Positions 27,648 to 38,400 of a stretch of 64,000 bases of DNA are shown in pieces; position 1 is the stretch's first letter, and every line of letters begins with the position of its first letter. The stretch covers positions 14,905,683 through 14,969,682 of the forward strand of contig HG738139.1 of assembly GCA_000499405.2 (NCBI GenBank), in the 5' to 3' direction. A program made the translations under genes and the position numbers. The notes under the pieces are model-generated. The model did not search any database and was not told the DNA's origin. It saw only the letters and a list, made by a program, of their open reading frames with translations. This stretch comes from Onchocerca volvulus. Taxonomy: Eukaryota; Nematoda; Chromadorea; Rhabditida; Onchocercidae.

Positions 27648-30390
27648 TTTGTAACTCATCGCGTGATCTCTTCATTAATCTCTAAAATGAACAAGAATTA
27701 ATGATTCTTTAAAATGAGCAAGAATTAATGATCTGATCGACGTTATCACCAGATTGGAATTCCAATCAGTATTGAACTTGTACATATGCGTTTTTGTGCA
27801 GTAATAGATCATCCAAATTTAATAGGCAATGATTAAGAAATACAGTTAATTAAGCTGACTCAAGTTTGTTTCCAAATTCTAATGGAATTGTTTAGTCAGC
27901 AAATGATTGTCTGTCATCAGCAGCGAAAAAATCTTCGATATTAAAAAGATCAAAATATGCGAAAATTTTTGTGAAATTAATAATCATATGTGAAGTTTAT
28001 TATTTTTACTATGACTTCTGGCATTTGCGAAAAAGTGAAGCTAGAAACAAATGACTTAAAAAAAGAAGAGCCGAATTTCAAGCGGAATTTGTTTGATTTC
28101 GTTTGGAAATTTCCAAAAAAGTTTGTGCTTCCCAGATTTGCACATTACTTTTAGTCTTTTTCCTTGCCAAATTATGTTCTCTGATTTAATCAATCTGGTT
28201 AATTTTTTGTTTCATCTTCATCAACATGTTGTTGCTATCAAAATTGTCAGGTTGCATACAATTTTTCACTTCAATATCTCAGTTTTAACAGTGTTGTTAG
28301 ATTTCATGATAATTTAAACTTAAAATAATAGATTTTAGTTTTTTATTTGCATATTGAATTCAGATTTGATTTCTTTAGAGAGGAAAATTTTGCAAAAATT
28401 TGTTTGATAATTTTTTTCTTCTGAAAGTTTTTATAAGCTTTATTATCATTGGAATTCTGGATTACTGAATTTCATTGAATTCTGTTTCAAGCGAACATCT
28501 GATTCATGCATCCTGAATCTGTGATCACTATGTATTCTCGAAGTGTTGCCTTAAATATTTAATATGCGAATTGTATAAAAAAAAAATTTAATTTATATGC
28601 TCAGTATATTTACCTATTTTATATATTTTTTTTCTTTTGCTTCAAATCATTACGGGTTTTTTTTTTTTTTATTTCGAAAATATTTCGTATTTTGTGAAAA
28701 TGGATTCTAATTATTCGATTTAGCTCAATTGTTTTTTCATTTTCATAATTTTTCATCAAAAATTTTGTATTTTTCATTGTACCTCATCAATGCAGACAAT
28801 CATTTTTATTCATATTAAAGTATTTTTCGTCGAATTTCCAGCACAAGTCCAGATTTATCTTCTGCATTCATCCATAAGCTTCACATTATACTTCTTATCA
28901 CTTCACATTACATGTACAGATCAGCACAATCTGATAAATTTTCGTTCTGATCGGAATGAATTAAGATCAAGTCACGTTTTTTCCGGTCATTTCCATATCC
29001 TTGCAACATCTTGCTTCAAAGAAAAATAGAATGAGCTTTCATAAGTTTGGAAAATGTTTGCATAATTTTGATAACTACTGGATCAGTTTTTCTAATGTTA
29101 GATCATCGTCAAATTGTGATAAATTTTATCGTATGCAGTCATCTTTGCTGTTCAAATTCCTTTTTGACTGTTTTAATGAAATTCAAGATTGATAATTTTA
29201 CTTGGTTCACACGTAAATGGCAATAATCAAATATTCTCAAATTTCTATTTAAAGATTTATAAATGAAATATTTTAAAGAAAAAATATATTATTTTTAAAA
29301 GTAACATACAGTAGATACATATACAGACAAAGGTAGATACATCTTAACAATCAAATAAAAATGAAAAATAGAAATTATCCATTGTATACACAAAATTTCA
29401 ATGAAATAGTTATCGTAGCTAAGATGTATGTAACTTTGAAAAAAGAAAGATGGTTGAAATGGACTACTTTCACGTTACGTGATAAAATTCGGTAACGTAA
29501 AACGTGACACTTACTGATATCTTCAAAAATACACGGAACTGGAATGTATCTATTAATATTATTACATTTGTGTATAATTATGGATGATTATTCAATTTCA
29601 AACGAAAGAATTTGAAAGGAATGAAAAGAAAGGAGAAAAAGACTGGGAAACAAATTAAAACAGATCAGAAATTAACATATATGTATTTGGATTGAATGTT
29701 ACTGATATGATAACAATTTTATCAGTTTAATTCATGTATTTCATCAGAAATGAAGTTAAAGTTACAGCACACGCTGGAAAATGCATAAAATGAGAGAAAA
29801 GAAAGGGATCGAATTGAGAAACTTGAATTAATAAATTTAGAATTGAAATGTCATGCATTGATTAAGATCAAAAACCGTCATTGCGATCAGAAGATCAATA
29901 TCGCAATTATGCGGATAAATGAGCAAAATAAACAAAAAAAAAAAAAGAAGAAAAAAGATCAAATTGAGAGAAGAAAACTTTAATTAAAAAATTTAGAATT
30001 AAAATGTCGTACATTGATCAAGATCAAATGCTATCATTGCGATCAGAAGATCAACATTATTAGAACTCATGCATCTTTGAAATATTTCTGATATTTAGAA
30101 TGTTTCCACAACGTCCATATTTTGATTCAGGTCAATTTTATTATTATTTTTTAATGAATTTTTATGAAAAAATGATGTAATATTTTGGCAGTAATAAAGA
30201 TTGAAATATTATTTAAATTGTTGCTTCAGAATCATTTTATAAAAATATCAGAAATTTGGATTTTTTGTTTTATTTATATTTTTTTAACTTAAAAATTTAC
30301 TTAAATTTGATAAAAAAAAAACTTTACTTAGACTGTGAATTTTATTTTACTAATTACTAAAATTTCAATTTCGTTTAAATTTCATTTAGA
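27648..30390. other. Intergenic spacer between Mondo and its partial copy
   Basis: The first part (27648 to about 29040) is recognisably homologous to 33858 to about 35260, so the duplicated unit runs well past the stop codon. The rest has no exon I can support; it includes a diverged direct repeat (29807-29899 and 29957-30051). Start signals for the downstream copy were not found here. Confidence 0.65.
29807..30051. repeat. Direct repeat of about 95 bp, 150 bp apart
   Basis: Copies at 29807-29899 and 29957-30051 share AAATTTAGAATT, GATCAAGATCAAA-like and ATTGCGATCAGAAGATCAA words, separated by a poly-A stretch. Diverged duplication. Confidence 0.65.
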
Positions 30391-30399
30391 GATTTACAG

Positions 30400-33300
30400 A
30401 TCCGACGAAACGTCGACAACCGGAAAACATTGTACCACAACAACAATCTGGCAATATAAGAAGGCAAATTTATCGCAATTTTCCTGCGTCAATAAATCCA
30501 CAAGTATTCTTCTATTATTGAGAAAAAAAAAAAAAAAAAATAGTAGATGATTCGATGTAAAATTGACATTATTTGTAAATTTCAACATTTATTGTTTTTT
30601 GTTATCCGAAATCGTTTTAATTTTGCGATCTAATAAATAGAAAGCCAAGAATATAAACGTTAACGTCAAAATATGGTCGTAATTCCAAATTTATCATTTT
30701 CGCATTTAATTCAAGTTTAATATTTGTAGTTTACAGGCAAGATGGGAGTTTGCTAGAATGCCAGAAATAACAAATTTGCGATTTCTTACACCAAACATGG
30801 AATTTCCCGCATCATTTCCGCTTAATCAGAATTTTCCTCCAACATTTATTCCTCCATTCTTGCCAATTTATCCTTCAACTGGAAGTTTCCTTCCCATTCC
30901 TATTCATGGATTTTTGTCGAATTATCCTTCAACTAATTTTCTTCCTGCTCCTTTTCCTCGATTCTTGCCGAATGATCCTTCAACTACAGATTTTCCTCCT
31001 GCTCCTTTCCCTCGATTCTTGCCGAATGATCCTTCAACTACAGATTTTCCTCCTGCTCCTTTCCCTCGATTCTTGCCGAATGATCCTTCGACTACAGATC
31101 TCCCTTGCACTCCTTTTCCTCCATCTTCGCCGAATATTCCCCTAGCTATAAGTTCCCCTCCCATTCCTATTCCTCAATTTTTGCCGAATAATCGTTCAAT
31201 TTCACCCATTTTGCATATTTCGCCTGGTTTGAATATTAGGATGGCTTCACCTCGATTATCCAAAAATCCGACACTGATTTGGTCATCGTCGAGTATCTCT
31301 GAAAAGCACCATATAAATTCATCAAGTAAGGATTTCTTTTTTTAAAAAATCCCTCATATTTTAAAAATTTTAAATTTAAATTTTAAATTTTAAACTATTT
31401 TAAAGTTTTTTGTAATATTTCAAAGTTCCAAACCAAAAAGTGGAATATTGTAGGATCAAATATTTCATCACCTCATGGAACTGCTGTTGATTCGGGTAAA
31501 CATAAAGTTTCGGAGGTAAATTTTTCCAGAAATATTATAATTTTTTTGAATCGAAATTTTGATAATAAATTTTTTAAAAAGAATTTACAGCCTTTTTTTT
31601 CTTTTTCTTCTCAAATTCACAGAATGGAAATGAATACTTATTTTACGATAAATTTTGGAAATGAATACTGATTAATGATAAAATTTTTCTGATAATTTCA
31701 AATTCAATTTATGAATGCTTAAGTTAGCTATTAATTGAGTGAAATTGAGTAATTTGCATTTTTTATCAAAAATAATGAAATCGAATTCTCAATTATTTTT
31801 AATTTTCAGGAAAATAATGAAACAATGATTTTAGCTTCATCACGTAAACTTCTTCCTACTGGACAGCAACGAAGCCATCGTTATTCAAGGTATGATAAAA
31901 CTTTTTTACTTATTAACAGGTGTTATTTAAAAATAAAGTAATTTCAATTTGAATTTAATTTAATCATTTTCTAAATATTCCTGAGATTTTCCTTAGATTT
32001 TGAAAAAATTGATATATGAGAAATTTTTTCTATCTTTACAATGAAAAAAAGATAAATTACCCCGATAGAGCGATCATTTTTAAAAACAAATCAGAACTAT
32101 ATAAAGTGATTAGTAAGATAATTGATAAGTTTTGGATTAATGAATTTGAAATCCGAAATAGTAAAGAGAAAAAAAAGTAATTGAAAGTAAAATTAATATT
32201 TTATGCTGAAATATACCAATTTTATCATGTCAATTTCATTTTTTTGAAAATCGTTTTAACTGCAAAATAAACTTATCGTAAAAATTTACGATTTCTATTT
32301 AGGCGTCGTTATAAACGCTTGCGAAAGCATAATGATAGTGACGAACCAGTGGAAGAGAAACGAGATATTGGAGATGAAAATGTGGAGCAGAATAAGTTAA
32401 CTTTATTCTCAGTTTTTAAATATAAATTAATTCTAGTAGCAAATTTTTGTTATTTTAATAAATTCGAAACTTTAGATTAATTACTATTCACGTGCCATTC
32501 ATTGATTATTAGTTGAAATTGTTAAAATTTGAATTTATTCCGTTAATTTTACCTAAAAATGAGTTGAGTAAATTTGTTCCATACAAAAATATAGATCATA
32601 TTTCCGTCTTTTTGTTTACATTTTTGCTATTTTCATTCATAAGATAGACATTATTTTTTTCCTTCTTTTTTTTTTTGTTATAGAATTTTTCGCTTTCAGA
32701 TATAACGAATTGAAAAATAGGATTGAAAAGTGGTTGAATTCATTGGATTTGAATGATGATGATGATGATGATAACGATGCGGAATCAGTGGATAGTGATA
32801 CTGTAACACAATTAACTGATCAAATACGGCAATTAAAAGTGAAAATTGCGATTGGTGGAGGAAAAAAAAGATATTTGCTACAAAATATACAACGATTAAA
32901 CGATAAAATTGTGTTAGTATTTTTTCCTTGTTTTTTCATATTTGCTTGATTAACTTCAAATTTTTCGCGAAAAATTTTTCGCAAAAAAAAAATAACTTAC
33001 AGTTCTATATTTTTTATTATTTAATTTAATTTGAAATTGCTTAATAGATTATGTTTGTATATAATTATTTGATTTATATATCTTTTTATTCTTATTCAAA
33101 TAAATAGGTATTTACAGATCATTACAAAGCCCTTCATCATCATCATCATCACGAGTCGCTGCGGATATGATTAATCAAAAAGCCGGTATGGAACAATTTC
33201 TGGAACGATTTACGAAGGAAAGAGCGCATCGAGATTATCGTTTTTGGATCGTAAGTTTTGCGACTAATCGAATTTTGTAGTTGTTTGTGGAAATTTCTGC

Positions 33301-33857
33301 GAATTGCTTAATAATATTATGCTAAAATTTTTTAAAAATAATTTTCTATTTTCCCTCTGCTAAAAAGTCAAAAAATTTGAGAGAGTTTAAATTGCCTACA
33401 TAAGCGCTTTTATCTTTTCATTTAATTATATATTTGCATATTTCCGGAAATATCGAAATAAAAAAAGGCGAAATTACATCTCTTATTAGCACATCATTTT
33501 GTAGACTGATAATTGTTGAAAGTGACAGTTTAGGGCAAATATTTGGTAGAATAACTTATGATTGTGATTTTATTGATAAAATCACCGTATCATGAAAGTT
33601 ATTTTCCAGTAAAATAAAATTTTCAGATGGCCAAAATGATGCAATCATTGATGGAAACACTGATCGAAAAACTTTATCATTTATCATCGGACAAAGTTTT
33701 AGCTGAAATGAGTGAGTGGTTGCAAGAAAATTTCCAACCATCCGTTGTAAGACCGAATGCTTCATCGTTGTTAACATGTTTGGAAACAGATATCGGTAGA
33801 TCGAATGATCCAAATGCATTGAAAAAATACATTCGAAGAAAATTATCGCAACGATAA
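30400..33857 (+). CDS. Partial tandem copy of the Mondo gene, 3' half, basic region lost
   Basis: Eight exons are open and in phase: 30400-30503, 30737-31325, 31406-31515, 31810-31889, 32303-32395, 32700-32912, 33118-33250, 33627-33857. They match Mondo exons 9-15 in order and phase. Opening DP, the WNI(A/V)G block, EPVE, IRQLK(M/V)KIA, QNIQRLN(E/D)KI, the MEQ(Y/F)LER(Y/F) block and the whole WMC exon are shared. No counterpart of exons 1-8 exists, so there is no Mondo conserved region. It either uses the upstream gene's 5' exons by alternative splicing or starts at the ATG at 30758, 21 nt after an acceptor. The basic region reads EEKRDIGDENVEQNK: the E-box His and Arg contacts are gone. The loop has an added Asp run. 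The large second exon has a Pro-rich 18-residue repeat. Eight open exons argue against a pseudogene. Confidence 0.75.
30870..31185 (+). repeat. 54-bp coding minisatellite (18-residue Pro-rich repeat)
   Basis: Unit encodes FPPAPFPRFLPNDPSTTD. Copies 30979-31032 and 31033-31086 are identical; flanking copies on both sides are progressively diverged. In-frame within exon 30737-31325 of the partial Mondo copy and absent from the parent gene. Confidence 0.9.
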
Positions 33858-35480
33858 TTGCAACTTATCACGTGACCTCTTCATTAACCTCTAAGATGAA
33901 CAAGAATTACTGATTTGATTAATATTATTCCTAGATTAGAGTTCTAATACAGTGTTGGCCTTTTTCATATGCATTTTTTGCGCAATAATAGATTATCCAA
34001 ATTTGGTAGACAGTAGTTAAACAATAATGTTGATTAAGCTGACTTAAATTCTAATTTAAGTTTTCCATTTCTAATTTAATTGCCTAATTGACAGATGAAT
34101 GACTGTCATCGATGACGAAAAGGTCTTTGATATTAAAAAGAATGGAAATATGCAAAAACTTTTATGGAATTAATGATCATATGAAAAATTTATCATTTTT
34201 ACTGTTACTTTTGGGTTTACAAAAAAATGATGATAGAAGCAAAAGATTGAAAGAAAAAACAGTCAAATTTGGAAAAAGTCTATTTGATTTTATTTAAGAC
34301 TATTTCAAACTTCTAAAAAAGTTATGTGTTTCAAACTTTACATGTTACTTTCAACCTTTTTCCTTATCGAAAAATGTTCTCGCATTTTTAATCGATCTAA
34401 TTATTTGTTTATTTCATCTTCACAGTGATATTTTTGTCAACAAAATTGTTAACTTGCTTATGTTTTTCATCTAATTTCCCATAGTTTTACCAATGTTATT
34501 GAGTTTTTAGTTAATTTAGATTTGAAATTAGCAGATATCAGTTTTTTATTCAAGTAATGAATTCGGATTTAATTTCTATAAGAAGAAAATTATGGAAACA
34601 ATACATTTTTGTTTAGGAAATTGCACACAGATTTTATTTCGTTGGAATACTGGAACATTAAATTTTACTAAAACTTTTTTGAGATAATTATTTAATTCAT
34701 GCATTCTGAATTCATAATCAATATGCATTCTTGAATGTTAACATATTGTTGTCTTAAAAATTTAGTGTGAGAACTTTGTACGAAAATATTATTATGTGCT
34801 CATACATTTATCTTTTCTCTTATTTCAAAATTGTTATGAATTCATTTCTCTTCTTTTATTTTAAAAATATTTTTATTTCTTGTAAAGTTATTCTAAATAT
34901 TCGGAAAGATCTCAATTGTTTCTTCATTTTTGCAATTTTTCTTCGAAAAATTTCGTTTACTCAATTGTACCTCATCAAATCAATCAATCAGTTTTCATTC
35001 ATGTGAAGTATTTTTCCATCAAATTTTCGAGAAAATTTCAAGTTTATCATGTTTATACATCTGTGAATTTTATGCGATGTTCCATATCAATTTTCTTAAC
35101 ATTTCAAAGTTCGGATCAATACAACCTGATCAAATTACAGTTCTTATCGGATTGAATTGAGATCAAGTTACGTACATTCTTCCGATTATCTTTATAATCT
35201 TGCAACAATTCGATAGATCCAGAATTCATACTTTAAAGAAAAACAGGATGATATCGGAATTTTTTCACTTTTCAGCCTTAATGTATCTGGGAGATGCCTA
35301 ATTTTGACAAATCTTACTGCTTTTAAAGCAATATTCTGACACTCTTTCAACTATACCGCTAAATGCGGGAAATGCCACAATAACATCTCTGAATTACAGT
35401 AGTTGTTGGATACTGTAACATACAAATGACAAATACTTTATCGTTATCGTTACAGCTTGTGAAAATATACAAAATGCAGA
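33858..35480. other. Convergent intergenic region
   Basis: Homologous to 27648-29040 up to about 35260, then the 3' flank of the minus-strand gene ending at 35492. Open stretches seen here have no splice or start support. Confidence 0.6.
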
Positions 35481-35491
35481 AAATATGAGAT

Positions 35492-38400
35492 TTATGAGTA
35501 TGGTACAGTTGACATAAGTTGTCGCACATTTGCTGTTAACGTTGTACTTCGTGCTGTCAACAATTGCATACTGTCGCCATTTTTCACTTCTTCTATGCTT
35601 TCTAATACTTCCAGCAATGATTTAAGCATCTGTAACGATCTGATTTACTGTAACTTTTACATTATTTATCAAATTATCTCGAAATTAATAAATAACCTAT
35701 CTCATATCTTTTCCTGAAGCAGAACCAATTCTATAATTCTTAATTATTCGTCAATATAATTAAACCCATATAATTAGGGTCATATCATTTATCTATCCGT
35801 GATGACGATAAATTGCTATTCAAATAATCAGAATCATCACGCAAATGTCCATATGACAACTAATATCGATCACATACGTTTCCATATTACAGTATACAAC
35901 TTAGACAAATAATGAAATAGAATGACGTTCAATATTGCAATTTTTGATGGATTTGAATATATTTCAATAATGAACAAGCGAAAATCAGAATATCTCTCAC
36001 TTTCTTATTACTCTTCTGTTACTCACAATCATTAAAATTTGCCGCATTATTTCAATTCTATCAATTAGTTAATTTTGAAAAAGAATTTGTTATTATTTAT
36101 CGCTCTGACCTGTTCAGCTTTTGTGGTCATTAATTGTGCTTGAAAGATAGAATTTGTTTTTAGAATCATTCGTTCTGTTGCATGAGTTACTCCTTCAGCT
36201 GCTTCTAATACTTCGCCGATAATTAGTGACCAATTTTTTTCACTTTTATTATGATATATTTCGTTTAGCATTGCCTGGAATCATTTAGTATGATAAATAT
36301 TGTAATTAAATACTATATATGAAAATTATATACTGTGATAAATGGAATTATGTACTATCTATATCTATATAAATAAAAATGCAAATGTTCGCCGTTATAA
36401 ACCTTAAATCTCCTAAAGTTCCCACCGATTGTTTTCAAATTTTGATACAGTCTTGAATTCGAGTAAGCGTTCTTTTTTATATAGACATAATAATTTTTTT
36501 TTAAACGTATCACGTCCACAACAGCTGAAAATAAGCGAGCGGACTGAGTTTTTTGACCACACTCTGCATCACGCTTTCATAAGCGGACTAAATTTATCGG
36601 CCACGCTCACTTCCTGCATTCATTTTTGATAACGTTTCAAGTTCTTCACCAATTGATTTGAAATTTTCATGCAAAGTTGCATTCGAGTAGGTGCGTTTTT
36701 TGAAATAAGGCTAGAACTTAAGCTTTTTCATTTGTTTTCTGCTTATGAGGAATTTAGTTCGTTTTTTTTGATTTGTGGGAAATGAAGTAGCATATCGAGA
36801 TCATAGTGTATAAAGAAAAATTTCGTTCAAACAATATAGGGATTGTATTTCTGACTTCTGATATCGGGTCGTGATTTAAATTGCTCCTTTGCCACAGATT
36901 TCTCTGTTCGTTTTAACATAACGTTTCAAGTTCTTACCCATTGCTTTGGAATTTTGACATAAAGTTGCATTTAAATAGGCGCGTGTTTCCACATTGATAC
37001 ACCCACTTTTTTTTACCTCTTTTTTACCTCATAAGGAAAAACATGTTTCCCGCCAAAACACTCCGATTAACAGATGAACAAAGTAAGATCAACAAGTTAT
37101 CAGGGACATGTTGAGACCAGGAAAAAAGGAGGAACTCCGAAAGGATTTGAAAGGTTCGGATTTTGAATAGAATCAATTCAGGTTCGACAACAATTCGAGT
37201 TCAACAAACAGTTTAGTTCGGAATTTCTATGCAAACATAGCTACAATTTCACAACGAAACAGATCAACGCAATCAACGCAGCAAAAGCTATAAATCCAAA
37301 TTAATAAGCAGTGTCGTAGAGACAACAATTTTGACCTTTCAAAGGTGAAGATGTCCTTATTCCTCGCATTCCTATGATTCCAACAGATATGCCATTTCAG
37401 TTAAAGAGATTGCAATTCTCAATTCGATTGGCGTTTGCATTCACCATCAGTAAAGTTCAGGGCCAGTCTTCCAAACAAGTTTAGCCAGATGGATTATTTC
37501 TCACATGAACAATATGTTACGTTTTAAAGTCAGCAAACCAGACATCTCTATATCTAAGCGGATAATGGAACAATAAAATATATTGCATACACACAAACAT
37601 TGTGAAATTAAACATATTATAAACATGCGCTTTTCTGTTTTTTCTTTACCACTTAAGCAGATTGAGTTACAGCAACGCGTGTATATGAAAACATACGTAT
37701 GTTCAAATGCAATGTTGTTTCAAAATTTCAAAGCAATAGGCAAGAAATTTCGGAGATCTTAGATTTTGAACTAATATAGATAAGGCACGTGTTTAAGAAT
37801 TTTCGAAAATTTAAGATTATAACAAATGACATTTACATTTTTATTTATTTAGACTAGATTAAGTCGAAGATGTGAAGCATAGTCGAGTACGGCTAATAAT
37901 AAATAACTTAACTAAATGTGCTGTATTAAATGAAATTATTATTGTACTGAACGGAATTATAATTTCATTTGAAAATATAGCACATAATTTTATTTGGTAT
38001 TGCAGTATATAATTCCATTTAATACAACAAATAATTTTATTTAGTCCAATATATATTCTATTTGATACGGTATAAATTTAGTATAGTATTGCATAAAATG
38101 GAGTTATGTACTGTATTAACCGGAATTATTCACTATACTAATTGAAATTATATATGAACTGAATTTATTGTGTTATATAATGTTAAATTGAATTTGAATA
38201 CTATGAACTACTATTTCATGCTGATTGTGTATTGGAAAGATAAAAAAAGTTAAGATTAGTAGTTGCAATGAAAATCCTAACTTTTGAAACTTGGCTGATA
38301 TGATATGTTCTACTTACTTGTCTTCAGATCTTACTCGCCATTTCTAAAAACTCTATAAACCTTTTTACCCTCTTTTAGGCCATGCCACACTTTTTTCCGG

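Noticed and set aside
27346..27675. Minus-strand ORFs opposite the WMC exons (also at 33556-33819)
   Set aside because: Both are shadows of the plus-strand terminal Mondo exons; their similarity follows from the duplication.
30922..31164. Minus-strand Gly/Lys repeat ORF
   Set aside because: Antisense shadow of the Pro-rich 54-bp repeat in the Mondo copy, which is in frame on the plus strand with flanking exons.
33627..33857. Idea that the Mondo copy is a processed or dead pseudogene
   Set aside because: It keeps introns, so it is not a retrocopy, and eight exons keep open frames with matching phases.
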